Assembly: GCF_900465345.1 (NCBI RefSeq)
Contig: NZ_UEGO01000033.1
Location: 92,759 to 156,758 of the forward strand
Direction of reading: 5' to 3'
DNA from: Asaia bogorensis
Lineage (GTDB): Bacteria; Pseudomonadota; Alphaproteobacteria; Acetobacterales; Acetobacteraceae
Length of the DNA: 64,000 bases
This document shows positions 43,862 through 53,020 of this stretch, piece after piece. Made by a program: the position numbers and the translations under genes. The notes below the pieces were generated by a model. It was not told where the DNA came from and ran no database searches. It saw only the letters and a list, made by a program, of their open reading frames with translations. The stretch's first letter is position 1. The number at the start of each line of letters is the position of its first letter.

Positions 43862-44446
43862 TCACCCGTGATATGAGACATCAAGCCGTGCGAGGTTGAT
43901 GGCGGCAGCTTCGTCGCCACAATCTCGTCCAGCCTGAAAACACTCCCTGGCATTGGAAGGATTGGCGGGAAGGTCGTCATAACCATCTTCCAGAATAAGA
44001 CCGAGCATGTTGAATGCCTTGCCAACACCCCGTCGTGCCGCCTCGGCATAAAGACCACAGGCCCGACTGCGGTCTTCGTGCACACCATCTCCAACCAGAT
44101 AAAGATCGGCAAGATTGTAGTATGCCCAGCCCTCACCGCCGGAGGCTGCGCGCTCAAAGAGACGACGCGCCTCATGCACGTCGCGTTTCGTCCCCCAGCC
44201 CTGCTCGAAAACGCGCCCCAGCATATTGAGACATGTCGGATGACCTGACCGCGCGGCCTGCGAAAAAAGACAGAAGGCCTCGCTCACCGCCCCACGATCG
44301 AGATTCCATTGTGCGAGATAGAGCTGCGCCGCTACGGAAGCGTCGAGTGGCGGCAAACGCGGCGCAATGACCTCAGGGGAGGCAGGCGTAACGCCTGCCT
44401 CCCCTTCATGATTGTCCCGATCCGGCTCAGTAACGTCAGCCTGCAT
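43862..44446 (-). CDS. Sel1-repeat protein, partner of the siderophore receptor
   Basis: A protein of 194 residues with four Sel1/TPR-like repeats from about residue 45: AFCLFSQAARSGHPTCLNML, EARRLFERAASGGEGWAYYN, ACGLYAEAARRGVGKAFNML and a final ARECFQAGRDCGDEAAAIN. No signal peptide. ATG 44446 lies three bases after the receptor stop (TGA gcc ATG), so translation is coupled. In pseudomonads a Sel1 protein lies beside piuA and piuC; its molecular role is unknown. Confidence 0.85.
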   Translation of the reverse strand: MQADVTEPDRDNHEGEAGVTPASPEVIAPRLPPLDASVAAQLYLAQWNLDRGAVSEAFCLFSQAARSGHPTCLNMLGRVFEQGWGTKRDVHEARRLFERAASGGEGWAYYNLADLYLVGDGVHEDRSRACGLYAEAARRGVGKAFNMLGLILEDGYDDLPANPSNARECFQAGRDCGDEAAAINLARLDVSYHG

Positions 44447-44449
44447 GGC

Positions 44450-46777
44450 TCAGAAGCGCAGACCGACCGAACCGAGGAATGTACGACCCGAAAGCGGGAC
44501 AGCACGCGAGGTCGAGAAGGCCGAGGCGTAGTTGCGATGATTGGTCAGGTTATTGGCGTTGAACTGAACGTGGTAGTGCGAGATGTCGTAGGAAATCATG
44601 CCATTGAGCGACACGTTATCCGGCATACGCCCTGTACGGCCTTCGTTGGACCAGTAACCCGACGAATACTGCACACCACCGCCAGCCTGCAGCTTGCCGT
44701 TATTGGGCTTCAGGACCAGACTGGACACATCATAGGTGCTCCAGACCGACAGGCTGTTCGCAGGCAGCTGCGGTGCACGATTGCCGCCATAGAGCGCGCT
44801 GTTCGTCACCTTGCCACCCATATAGGCGTAGGAGCCATAGATCTCCCAGTTGTGGGTCAACTTGCCTGTGGCGCTGACTTCAAGACCGCGAATGCGACGA
44901 CCGGAGCCTGCATCCTGGAAGCCGGTGATGATGTTGCCGTCATCGTCATAGGTGAAGGAGTTGTTCTGCTCGATCTGGAAGATCGCGCCAGTTACGCCAA
45001 GGCGCTTGTTGAAGAAATCGGCCTTGCCACCCAGTTCATACAGGTCGCTGCGCTGCGGCTTGAGGTCCCGCCCATTGGCCGCCACGTCGCCGATGCTTGT
45101 CGAGCTCATGGTCAGTGAGGAAACATCCGTACCCACAGGCTTATAGGACTGCGAGAAGGTGAAGTAGAAGGTCGTGTTCTCCAGCGGTTCGTACATCAGG
45201 CTGGCGGACGGGCTGAACTTGTTCGATTTCTGCTTCTGCACGCCAATCGAGGATTGCGCCGCACTCCAATAGGTCGAGCGGTAATCGTCCCAACGCACTG
45301 TGCCATAGACCGAGATCTGTTTGGTCAGGTGGATCTTGTCTGCCAGAAACAGGCCCAGATCGCGGAAATCCGCCGTGCGGCTGCCCGTTGCCGGGAAAGT
45401 CAGCATGGTGCCCGGATATTCGAATTGCGGCGTACGGATCTGCTGGTTGTTCACCCGGTTGATCCAGGTGCCGTAAAGACGGTCATCCTTGGTGTAATTG
45501 ATGTCCACACCAGCACGGATGTCGTGATGCATGAAACCGGTCCGGAACTTGGAATGGCCCATGCTGACGTTCTGCACGCCCCAGCCCGCCTGATCATACC
45601 CCATGCCACCACCGGCGCCATAAGCCAGTGTCGGATTGCCGCCAGCCAGGAAGGAGGTTGCGCACGCTCCGGAGCAGGCTGCGGGCGTCGTCGCTGCAAA
45701 ATTGCGGGTGTAATGAGAGTAGCGAGTGTCGTTCGACAGGGTCAGCCATTTGGACAGCACGGAAGCGAATTTCGAGGTAACCATGTGCACATTGCCCATG
45801 TCGCGGTCGAAATTGCGCGAATAATTCGTGTCACGTGGCAGGCCGTATTCCGTGATCGGACGATAGGTCTTGCCAATCTGGATCATCGGCACGCCGTAAT
45901 CGGGGCGACCGCGGCTGCCGAGCCACTGATAGTTCAGATGCCAGGTGTTCTTCGTCCCCAGCCCGACACCCAGATCGGCAGCAGCGCCATAGCGATCGGT
46001 GCGGACATTATTGCGGTCTGCCACCATCTGCTTGTTGTACATGCCGTTCACACGCAGCGCGGTATGGGCATTGATCTCGTAATTGGCATCCGCCGAACCA
46101 CGATACTGCATGCCGCTGCCAAAGGCCTGATCCGCCCCGAAAGCATTGCCGCTATGCGCCTTCTTGAGCGTCTGATTGATGACGCCGCCCACATTGCCCG
46201 CACCGAAATACTCGCCTGACGGTCCCTTCACCACCTCGACGCTCTCGGTGTTATAAACGTCGCGCACATAATTGCCGAAATCGCGCAGACCGTCCTCATA
46301 GATATCGCCACGTGCCTGCTGGCCACGAATACGGAACTGGTTGCCGTTCATACCGCCATTGCCCTCACCGGCAGACATGGTGATGCCCGGCACGTTGGAC
46401 AGCGCCTGATCGAGCGTGAAGAGACGCTGCTCCTCGATCAGCTGCTTGGGCACGACGCTGACCGTCTGGGGCGTTTCACGCACGTTATCGGGCATACGGC
46501 CGATATCGAGCGTCGTCGTGTTGGTGTTGAGCGTGTTGATCTGCTCCTTGCCATGCACGCGCACGGCTGGCAGCGCGATGGACTGCCCATCACTCGCCTT
46601 CTGGTCTGTCGTCACCGCATCCTGCGCTTCGGCTTCCTCGGCAGCGCCAAGCCCCATACCGGCCGTGAGCGCCAGCAGCAGAAGACGTTTCTGTTTTCCT
46701 GAGTAACTACCGGATACCACTGTGCGGGGGGCGCTATTATTCAGCGTTCCACAAGGGAACGTGCAGTCTTCAGGCAT
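44450..46777 (-). CDS. TonB-dependent siderophore receptor, Fiu/PiuA-like
   Basis: About 775 residues from ATG 46777; the frame is open to 46876 and the start is not certain. A hydrophobic signal (RLLLLALTAGMGLGAA) ends at EAEAQ. The plug has TPQTVSVVPKQLIEEQ, ALSNVPGIT, FRIRGQQARGDIYEDGLRDFG and VEVVKGPSGEYFGAGNVGG. The C-terminus is GRTFLGSVGLRF with a terminal Phe, the outer-membrane barrel signal. The pattern is close to catecholate-type receptors Fiu/PiuA. It imports ferric siderophore using TonB-ExbBD; an exbB-exbD-tonB operon lies 16 kb away. Iron regulation is expected; no Fur box was recognised with confidence. Confidence 0.9.
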   Translation of the reverse strand: MPEDCTFPCGTLNNSAPRTVVSGSYSGKQKRLLLLALTAGMGLGAAEEAEAQDAVTTDQKASDGQSIALPAVRVHGKEQINTLNTNTTTLDIGRMPDNVRETPQTVSVVPKQLIEEQRLFTLDQALSNVPGITMSAGEGNGGMNGNQFRIRGQQARGDIYEDGLRDFGNYVRDVYNTESVEVVKGPSGEYFGAGNVGGVINQTLKKAHSGNAFGADQAFGSGMQYRGSADANYEINAHTALRVNGMYNKQMVADRNNVRTDRYGAAADLGVGLGTKNTWHLNYQWLGSRGRPDYGVPMIQIGKTYRPITEYGLPRDTNYSRNFDRDMGNVHMVTSKFASVLSKWLTLSNDTRYSHYTRNFAATTPAACSGACATSFLAGGNPTLAYGAGGGMGYDQAGWGVQNVSMGHSKFRTGFMHHDIRAGVDINYTKDDRLYGTWINRVNNQQIRTPQFEYPGTMLTFPATGSRTADFRDLGLFLADKIHLTKQISVYGTVRWDDYRSTYWSAAQSSIGVQKQKSNKFSPSASLMYEPLENTTFYFTFSQSYKPVGTDVSSLTMSSTSIGDVAANGRDLKPQRSDLYELGGKADFFNKRLGVTGAIFQIEQNNSFTYDDDGNIITGFQDAGSGRRIRGLEVSATGKLTHNWEIYGSYAYMGGKVTNSALYGGNRAPQLPANSLSVWSTYDVSSLVLKPNNGKLQAGGGVQYSSGYWSNEGRTGRMPDNVSLNGMISYDISHYHVQFNANNLTNHRNYASAFSTSRAVPLSGRTFLGSVGLRF

Positions 46778-47087
46778 ACGAATCACCAGAAATCCGTTAT
46801 TGACAGCGAAAGCGAGGCGCATAACGACCTGAAATGTTTTGACACATCCGAATATATTTCGGTAATGCCCATCCATTACCTGACTGTGCAGGTATCAATA
46901 CTCAGAATCGTGGCGCCTGGCCTTCGACGCTGTGTTTCGGTCAAGTTACACTCAGATGCAAACGATTCTTAAAATCTTTCTTAACTCGGATCAGATATGT
47001 GCTTTTCCAGCAACATTCCGCCTGCACAGCCCGAGCAGGCTTGCCCAGCAAGTTGCTCCCGCTTTGCACGAGACGAAGGTCATTCTG

Positions 47088-48422
47088 TCAGATGAACTCG
47101 ATATGCGTCTTGACGCCCATCAGAAGCTGGTTCCGTAGCCCGGGCTGTAGCCCCGGGTTGATGTAATACTGGATGTCGGGCGCAATCGAGACACCACGCC
47201 AGATATGCAATTGATAGAATACCTCGATGATGCCCCCCCAATCCTGAGGTCGTCTGGTATGCCCCCGCAAATGCCCCTCCCGCGCATAGGCGGCCAGCTG
47301 CGCCCGGCGCGCAGCGCGTGAGACCTGAATGACCGTCATATCGAGCCCGATGGCATCGCTCGGGCGGGAGGCGATCATGCCTCTCATGAACAACCCCAGA
47401 GAATACTGGGCCTTGCGCAAAGCTGTGCGTGGCGCGTTCCAGTAGGCCGCCCCCAGCAGGGTCAGCCCGGCATCGCGACCACGCCCATTAAAGCGCCAGA
47501 CCATCTGATCCGCCATAACCCATGCCGACCATGCCCCCTTGATCTGGCGTGGCGATGCGCCGACCAAATAGAGGTTCTGCCCTTCCATACCCTCGAAACG
47601 GCTGTCATGACGGGCCGTGTCGTAAACGAAGCCGAGCTTGTAGAGACCAGACAGGCCCTTCCTCGGCCCGAAAACCGGTGTCCAGCTCATCTCAAGCGGC
47701 AGGGCCATGCCATCGATCGTGGCGCCATTGAATTTGAAGCCCGTGCGTGTCTGATGGTGCGTATAGATCGCCTCGGTTTCAGTCAGGTAGAGACCGGTCT
47801 TGATGGCCATCTCATCGGTAATCTGCACGCGCACCCGCGTCGCCCAATTCGACATGGGGAATGGCGCATGAGCCTTGTTATCCGATGCTGCACGCGGATT
47901 GCCGCAAAAAGCGCCGTTCATGAAATTGCAGTAGAGCGGATTAGCCGAGAAATCGGAGAGGAACGTCATGCGCCCCACAGCCGCGCTCACCCGGTCATAC
48001 AGCATGGATTTTTCGACATAGGCCGAGACCAGATGGATCACGACATTGCCGACACCGCCATAGGTGGCCTGGCTCGGGTTTAGAAAATCTCCGAATTTGT
48101 GGCTTGTCGGGCTGCCATAACCACTGGCGAGAATGATATGCGTCGAGACACCTTGCAGGCCCGCCAGACGTTCCCAGTCGATATCACTGCCATAGGTAAA
48201 GATACCGACATTGCCGACGCCCTTCTCCAGCCCCAGCCCGGGCGTGGGGGAGCCGATCATCGCCTGCGTCTCGTTGGTGTGCTGCACGTGAAACATCACA
48301 CCGTGCTCGCGTAGCGCCGAAAGACTCCCGAGCGTGGCAAGAGAATCAGCCTGCGCGATCCCGGCATGACCCATGACCATGCCGACCCCGAGCATAGCGC
48401 CCAGTCTATACACGCCTTTCAT
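47088..48422 (-). CDS. Carbohydrate-selective porin, OprB family
   Basis: An outer-membrane protein of 444 residues with a signal peptide cut after about residue 25 (AQA). Barrel-like alternating segments follow, with the OprB-type early HVQHTNETQAM and late QDWGGIIEVFYQLHIWRGV, ending in aromatic/hydrophobic KTHIEFI. OprB porins take up glucose and other sugars, common in acetic acid bacteria. ATG 48422 is preceded by GGAGGAGCG. It appears to be a single-gene transcript. Confidence 0.88.
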   Translation of the reverse strand: MKGVYRLGAMLGVGMVMGHAGIAQADSLATLGSLSALREHGVMFHVQHTNETQAMIGSPTPGLGLEKGVGNVGIFTYGSDIDWERLAGLQGVSTHIILASGYGSPTSHKFGDFLNPSQATYGGVGNVVIHLVSAYVEKSMLYDRVSAAVGRMTFLSDFSANPLYCNFMNGAFCGNPRAASDNKAHAPFPMSNWATRVRVQITDEMAIKTGLYLTETEAIYTHHQTRTGFKFNGATIDGMALPLEMSWTPVFGPRKGLSGLYKLGFVYDTARHDSRFEGMEGQNLYLVGASPRQIKGAWSAWVMADQMVWRFNGRGRDAGLTLLGAAYWNAPRTALRKAQYSLGLFMRGMIASRPSDAIGLDMTVIQVSRAARRAQLAAYAREGHLRGHTRRPQDWGGIIEVFYQLHIWRGVSIAPDIQYYINPGLQPGLRNQLLMGVKTHIEFI

Positions 48423-48568
48423 GGCTGCGCTCCTCCTGCATTCAGGCCCTCTTCATTATCTCATGGTTCAAACGGCGCTTTGTGGCGATTTTCGGCCGGG
48501 CTGGCCTGTGCAATATTTTGTCTGTTACGCTTGTGTTCTGTCCCTCCCGCTCTACGAAAGGGTCGAAC

Positions 48569-49411
48569 ATGAGCGACCATCCCTTCCGGCAGGTCGATGT
48601 CTTCGCCGCCACGCCCTTCGCCGGCAATCCCCTGGCGGTTATTCTGGATGCCGATGGCCTTGATGATGCGCTGATGGCCCGCATCGCTAACTGGACCAAT
48701 CTGAGCGAGACGACCTTCCTGTTGCGCCCCACGACGCCCGAGGCCTCGTATCGCGTGCGCATCTTCACGCCCGGCGGTGAGCTTCCCTTTGCGGGGCACC
48801 CGACACTCGGCACGGCCTTCGTATGGGCCTCCCTCCCCGGCAACACCCATGATGGAACCATCGTGCAGGAATGTGGTGTGGGGCTGGTGCGCGTGCGGGT
48901 TGATGGCACATGTTTTGCTTTCGCAGCCCCACCGAGGCGACGGGCCACCCCCCTGACGATCGAGGAGCGCAACACCGCCTGCGCGGCGCTGGGGCTTGCT
49001 CCCGACGATATTCTGGATGCTGCCTGGGGGGATAATGGCCCACCCTGGCAGCTTCTCTCCCTTCGTGAGCGCAAGGATGTGCTCTCGGTCAGGCCTGACT
49101 GGTCGAGAATGGGCGACAATCTCTACGGGATCGTAGCGCCCTGGCAGGAAAACCATGATGAGACGGGCGCTGCCTTCGAGATCAGGGCCTTTGTCGGCCA
49201 GAACCAGGGATTTGAGGACCCGGTGACAGGCAGTCTCAATGCCGCCATGGCCCAGTGGATGATTGGCAAGGGCGTAGCCCCGGAGAGCTATATCGCGAGC
49301 CAAGGTACTGCGATGGGCCGCAATGGCCGTGTCTCAATCGTCAGGGACGGGGAGACGATCTGGGTCGGGGGGACTGTGACGCCACGCATTGCAGGCACGC
49401 TGACACTCTGA
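48569..49411 (+). CDS. PhzF-family isomerase/epimerase-like protein
   Basis: A protein of 280 residues. Family features: VDVFAATPFAGNPLAVI near the start, NLSETTFL carrying the catalytic Glu, FTPGGELPFAGHPTLGTA, and PVTGSLNAAMAQW late. PhzF proteins isomerise dihydro-3-hydroxyanthranilate in phenazine producers, but most members in other bacteria have unknown substrates. No phenazine genes are here. ATG 48569 is weakly preceded by AAGGG. A terminator follows. Confidence 0.87.
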   Translation: MSDHPFRQVDVFAATPFAGNPLAVILDADGLDDALMARIANWTNLSETTFLLRPTTPEASYRVRIFTPGGELPFAGHPTLGTAFVWASLPGNTHDGTIVQECGVGLVRVRVDGTCFAFAAPPRRRATPLTIEERNTACAALGLAPDDILDAAWGDNGPPWQLLSLRERKDVLSVRPDWSRMGDNLYGIVAPWQENHDETGAAFEIRAFVGQNQGFEDPVTGSLNAAMAQWMIGKGVAPESYIASQGTAMGRNGRVSIVRDGETIWVGGTVTPRIAGTLTL

Positions 49412-49417
49412 AAACAG

Positions 49418-49446
49418 AAAAGGCGGCTCCTTTCGGAACCGCCTTT
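49418..49446. terminator. Rho-independent terminator between phzF-like and dehydrogenase genes
   Basis: A 12-bp stem with one mismatch (AAAGGCGGCTCC and GGAACCGCCTTT) and a TTTC-type loop. It lies between convergent genes and has short A/T runs on both sides. Confidence 0.75.
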
Positions 49447-49468
49447 CTCACCTGAAACAGGCTTGATC

Positions 49469-50596
49469 TTATGGGATCAGGACCGTCTTGATGGACTTGT
49501 CGCCCTTCTTCATCAGGTCGAAGCCTTCCTTCCACTGGTCCAGCGGCAGGGAGTGGGTCACCACGCCCTCGACCGGCAGACGACCATCAGCAATGGCGGC
49601 AATGGTGAAGGGATAGCAATACGGGCCGAGATGCGCGCCGAGCACGTCCAGTTCCTTGCGATCGGAGATGATGGACCAGTCACAGGTCACTTCATCGCCG
49701 AACACGCTGAATTCGACAAAGCGGCCGAGCTTGCGGATCATGTGCAGGCCCTGACGAACGCTCGAGGGATGGCCGGTTGCTTCGATATACACATCGCAGC
49801 CATAACCGCCGGTCAGTTCCTTGACCTTGGCCACCACGTCTTCTTCAAGCGGGTTCATCACGATATCCGCGCCGAATTTCTTGGCCAGATCCAGACGGTC
49901 CTGCTTGGTGTCGAGCACGATCAGCTTGCTCGGGTTCTTCAGGCGGGCAGCGCCCACCATGCCCAGACCCAGCGTACCGGCACCGGCCAGAACCACCACG
50001 TCATCGAGCTGGATGTTTGCACGGTTCACGGCGTGAACGGAGCAGGCATAGGGCTCGATCAGGGCAGCCGCCTCGGCAGGCATGTCTTCCGGAACGCGAT
50101 GGGTGCGCGACGTCTTGGGGAAGCGCATGTACTTCGCCATGGCGCCGTTGGTGTTGTTCTGGAAGCCGTACAGGTCGTGACGCTCGCACATCCAGTACTG
50201 ACCGCCCTTGCAGTAGCGGCAATCGTCGCAAGGAACGATCTGCTCGCTGATCAGGCGGTCACCCACCTTGTACTGCCCGCGCAGGTTCTCACCGATCTCG
50301 ACAGCGCGCCCGATGAATTCGTGGCCCGGGATCATCGGCGGCTTGACGTAGCGGGGCTGTTCCTTGTCGCCCCAGAAGGAAGGGGCGCCCAGGAAGCACT
50401 TGATGTCACCGGCGCAGATGCCAACGGTCTCGACTTCGATGATGATGTCATCGGGACCGGCGCGGGGGACGTCCACCTCTTCCCAGCGATAATCGCCGGG
50501 TTCGTAGGCGACGACGGCCATCATCTTTTCCGGCAGGGCGACGCTGGCTGCTTCTTTCTGCAGGGCACCCAGGTCAGGCGTAACGACCTTGTTCAT
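49469..50596 (-). CDS. Zinc-dependent polyol dehydrogenase, erythritol/L-threitol-type
   Basis: A medium-chain dehydrogenase of 375 residues. Catalytic zinc region: GICAGDIKC, GHEFIG. Structural zinc cysteines: CDDCRYCKGGQYWMC. NAD-binding: VVLAGAGTLGLGMVGA. Stretches such as LGAHLGPYCYP and TCDWSIISDRKELDV resemble erythritol/L-threitol dehydrogenase (EltD), recalled from memory. It would oxidise a C4 polyol or related sugar alcohol to the ketose. It lies 27 bp downstream of the kinase gene, in the same operon. Confidence 0.85.
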   Translation of the reverse strand: MNKVVTPDLGALQKEAASVALPEKMMAVVAYEPGDYRWEEVDVPRAGPDDIIIEVETVGICAGDIKCFLGAPSFWGDKEQPRYVKPPMIPGHEFIGRAVEIGENLRGQYKVGDRLISEQIVPCDDCRYCKGGQYWMCERHDLYGFQNNTNGAMAKYMRFPKTSRTHRVPEDMPAEAAALIEPYACSVHAVNRANIQLDDVVVLAGAGTLGLGMVGAARLKNPSKLIVLDTKQDRLDLAKKFGADIVMNPLEEDVVAKVKELTGGYGCDVYIEATGHPSSVRQGLHMIRKLGRFVEFSVFGDEVTCDWSIISDRKELDVLGAHLGPYCYPFTIAAIADGRLPVEGVVTHSLPLDQWKEGFDLMKKGDKSIKTVLIP

Positions 50597-50623
50597 GGTC
50601 TTGGTCTTTCGGTTCGTGGCGTA

Positions 50624-52468
50624 TCAGGCGTTGTGGTTACGCGCCGGAGCCACGAGCTCCTTGGCGATTGTCTGAAGGATCAGGCAGCAGGAGGTTGCAC
50701 CGGCATCGAGCACGCCGCGTGAGCGCTCGCCAAGTCGGCTGGCGCGGCCGATACGGGCCACCAGATCGATCGTGGAGTCACGACCGCGTTCTGCCGCTTC
50801 CGACATCGCAATCAGGGCCTGCTCGAACGACTTTCCGTCATCCAGTGCCTTGTGGAAGGCCTCAACCGAAGGCTGCAGCGTATCGACAAGGGTCTTGTCA
50901 CCCACGCGGGCATTGCCAAGGCTGTTGATCCCGGCCAGCGCTCCATCGAGCATCTGGGCGAAGAGCTTGCCATCAAGGAATTCGACATTGCGCAGCGGGA
51001 TCGCCATGCCTTCGAAGAAACGGCCATAAAGCGGGCCCATCGAGCCACCGATGCCGGCCATCAGCGAATCTGACAGGGCATCGAGGCCCTTTTCCATGAC
51101 CGGTGGGTTGGCGCCCAGCGCATCACCGCAGCGGGCAAAGCCCTTGGCCATGTTGATGCCGTGATCGCCATCACCGATCTTGCCGTCGATCTCGCTCAGC
51201 CAGTCACGTGCCTTGACGATGGCATCGACCAGAGCCGGGATGACCTTCGTGGTTTCGGCAACGGGGATGCCGCTCTTGGGTACGTATTTCTCGCCCGTCG
51301 CGGTCTTGACCAGTGCTTCGACCGGGTCGGCCTTGGCCGTCGGTGCTTCAGCAGCCTGAACCTGTGCCGCACCGGCGCCAACGCGCACCAGACCGATGGA
51401 TTCGGCGGGCGCAGCCATCAGGCGGTCCAGCTCTTCATCGGTCTTCATGATCGTCAGGGTGGCGCCCTTCATCTCGAGCGAGGTGAAGAGATTGCCAACG
51501 AAGCGATGCGCCACCTCAATGCCCTTCTCCTTCAGGAGATCGGCAACATCGGCGTACAGCACATAGAGTTCGATGATCGGGGTGGCACCCAGACCAGAGA
51601 GCAGCACCGTCACGCGGTCGCCCTTGGTGAAGGGCAGGTCGGGCAGGATGTGCTCAAGCATCAGCTTGGCGATATCGCGCGAGCGGCCGAGTTCCTGAAC
51701 CGACACGCCGGGTTCGCCATGATGGCCGATACCGACTTCCATGGTGCCGAGTTCGATCGAGAAATTCGGGTGGCCGTTGGCGACAATGGTGCAGGGCGTG
51801 AGGCCGACACCGATGGAGCGGGTATTGGCAATGGCCTTGCGGGCCACGGCAATCACCTCATCCAGCGAGCCGCCTTCTTCGGCGCGCGCACCGGCAGCTT
51901 TCCACATCAGGATTTCGCCAGCGACACCACGGCGGCGCTCGGCTTCACTTGCCGGAGCCGAAGCAACGTCATCGGTAGCGACCACGGTCTCGACCTTGAT
52001 GCCAGCCTGCTGCGCATCACGCGCTGCCATGCGGACATTCATCGTATCACCCGCGTAGTTGCCAAACAGGCAGGCCACGCCAGCGCCCATATCGGCTTCC
52101 TTCATGGCGTCGAGGAAGCTCACCGCCGTCGGCGAGGAGAAGATCTCGCCAATGGCTACCGAGTCCAGAAGACCCGTACCGACATAGCCGAGGAAAGCCG
52201 GCTCATGACCCGAACCGCCACCCGTGATCACGCCAACCTTGCGACGGCCCGTGGTCTTGGCGCGCTTGACGACACGCGGATTGGCCGTTTCGACAATGAT
52301 GTCGGGATGGGCAAGAAGTGCGCCGCGCACACCGTCTTCGACCACGCCATCGGGATCATTGAAGATGCGGTCCAGCTTGGGCCGTGCTGCGGGAGACTGG
52401 GACGAAGCGCCATCGCCGTGGCCGGTATGCGCTGCGTGAACGATTGAATGAACCATAATGGGCCCCAT
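50624..52468 (-). CDS. Fused DhaK-DhaL dihydroxyacetone/erythrulose kinase
   Basis: A protein of 614 residues. The DhaK half (about 30-390) has GVITGGGSGHEP and the substrate-binding His in VGIGHHGEPGV. A short Ala/Pro linker leads to the DhaL ATP-binding half (about 415-610), with GDGDHGINMAKGF. ATP-dependent fused kinases of this type phosphorylate dihydroxyacetone or, in tetritol pathways, erythrulose. Its pairing with an erythritol-type dehydrogenase supports a tetrulose kinase (inference). Start ATG 52468 or ATG 52456; neither has a strong ribosome binding site. Confidence 0.88.
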   Translation of the reverse strand: MGPIMVHSIVHAAHTGHGDGASSQSPAARPKLDRIFNDPDGVVEDGVRGALLAHPDIIVETANPRVVKRAKTTGRRKVGVITGGGSGHEPAFLGYVGTGLLDSVAIGEIFSSPTAVSFLDAMKEADMGAGVACLFGNYAGDTMNVRMAARDAQQAGIKVETVVATDDVASAPASEAERRRGVAGEILMWKAAGARAEEGGSLDEVIAVARKAIANTRSIGVGLTPCTIVANGHPNFSIELGTMEVGIGHHGEPGVSVQELGRSRDIAKLMLEHILPDLPFTKGDRVTVLLSGLGATPIIELYVLYADVADLLKEKGIEVAHRFVGNLFTSLEMKGATLTIMKTDEELDRLMAAPAESIGLVRVGAGAAQVQAAEAPTAKADPVEALVKTATGEKYVPKSGIPVAETTKVIPALVDAIVKARDWLSEIDGKIGDGDHGINMAKGFARCGDALGANPPVMEKGLDALSDSLMAGIGGSMGPLYGRFFEGMAIPLRNVEFLDGKLFAQMLDGALAGINSLGNARVGDKTLVDTLQPSVEAFHKALDDGKSFEQALIAMSEAAERGRDSTIDLVARIGRASRLGERSRGVLDAGATSCCLILQTIAKELVAPARNHNA

Positions 52469-53020
52469 ACTGTGTGCCGGGAAAACACCCTAAGTGCCCA
52501 AGAACCATAACCGTAACAGTGGTTATGAACGAAATCACACTAACGAGAGTGATATTCGTTACCTATTATGTGGGACCAGAACGATCCTGATTGCTGTTTA
52601 TGCGCCAATCAGGCTTCCAATCATAAATATTATACCGGTTTATCAATGCATTGAAGCCCATCAGCGAGGGCGGTTGCCATAAGGGCTGCCCTGGCATGGC
52701 TCTGCCCAAACTGAACATATGTGATATTATGTGTCACTTTCGGGCAGTTCAGCCAACTCGTGCCCTATTTTGACGAAGTCTTTCATTCCGTTTTGCAGGA
52801 TGCGCCGTGATTTGCCTGGCTTCGATTTGTATATTCGGGTGTTCGCAGGACGATATCACGCCCATGCCGGTTTAATCATTTTCGACGCAATCGCCAACCA
52901 GGTTCCGGTGTTGAACTGAATTATTATTATTGTTTATTGTAAAACATATTTCTAATCCCTAAAAGCAAACTAAGAAATATACGCAAATAATAATGCCCGA
53001 ACAGGGCTTGGCACGGAACA
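52469..53020. promoter_or_regulatory. Divergent control region between the polyol operon and the NRPS operon
   Basis: About 550 bases without a supportable gene. Near the kinase start lie two adjoining dyads: CATAACC-N8-GGTTATG (52506-52527) and an imperfect one from 52530 to 52558 (CGAAATCACACT against AGAGTGATATTCG). Such paired dyads suit a LacI/DeoR-type repressor of the polyol operon, which is an inference. The segment 52919-52990 just before the NRPS start is AT-rich and likely holds its promoter. Confidence 0.5.

Noticed and set aside
48569..49411. Phenazine biosynthesis locus
   Set aside because: Only a PhzF-like protein is present; PhzF homologues are widespread in bacteria that make no phenazines.
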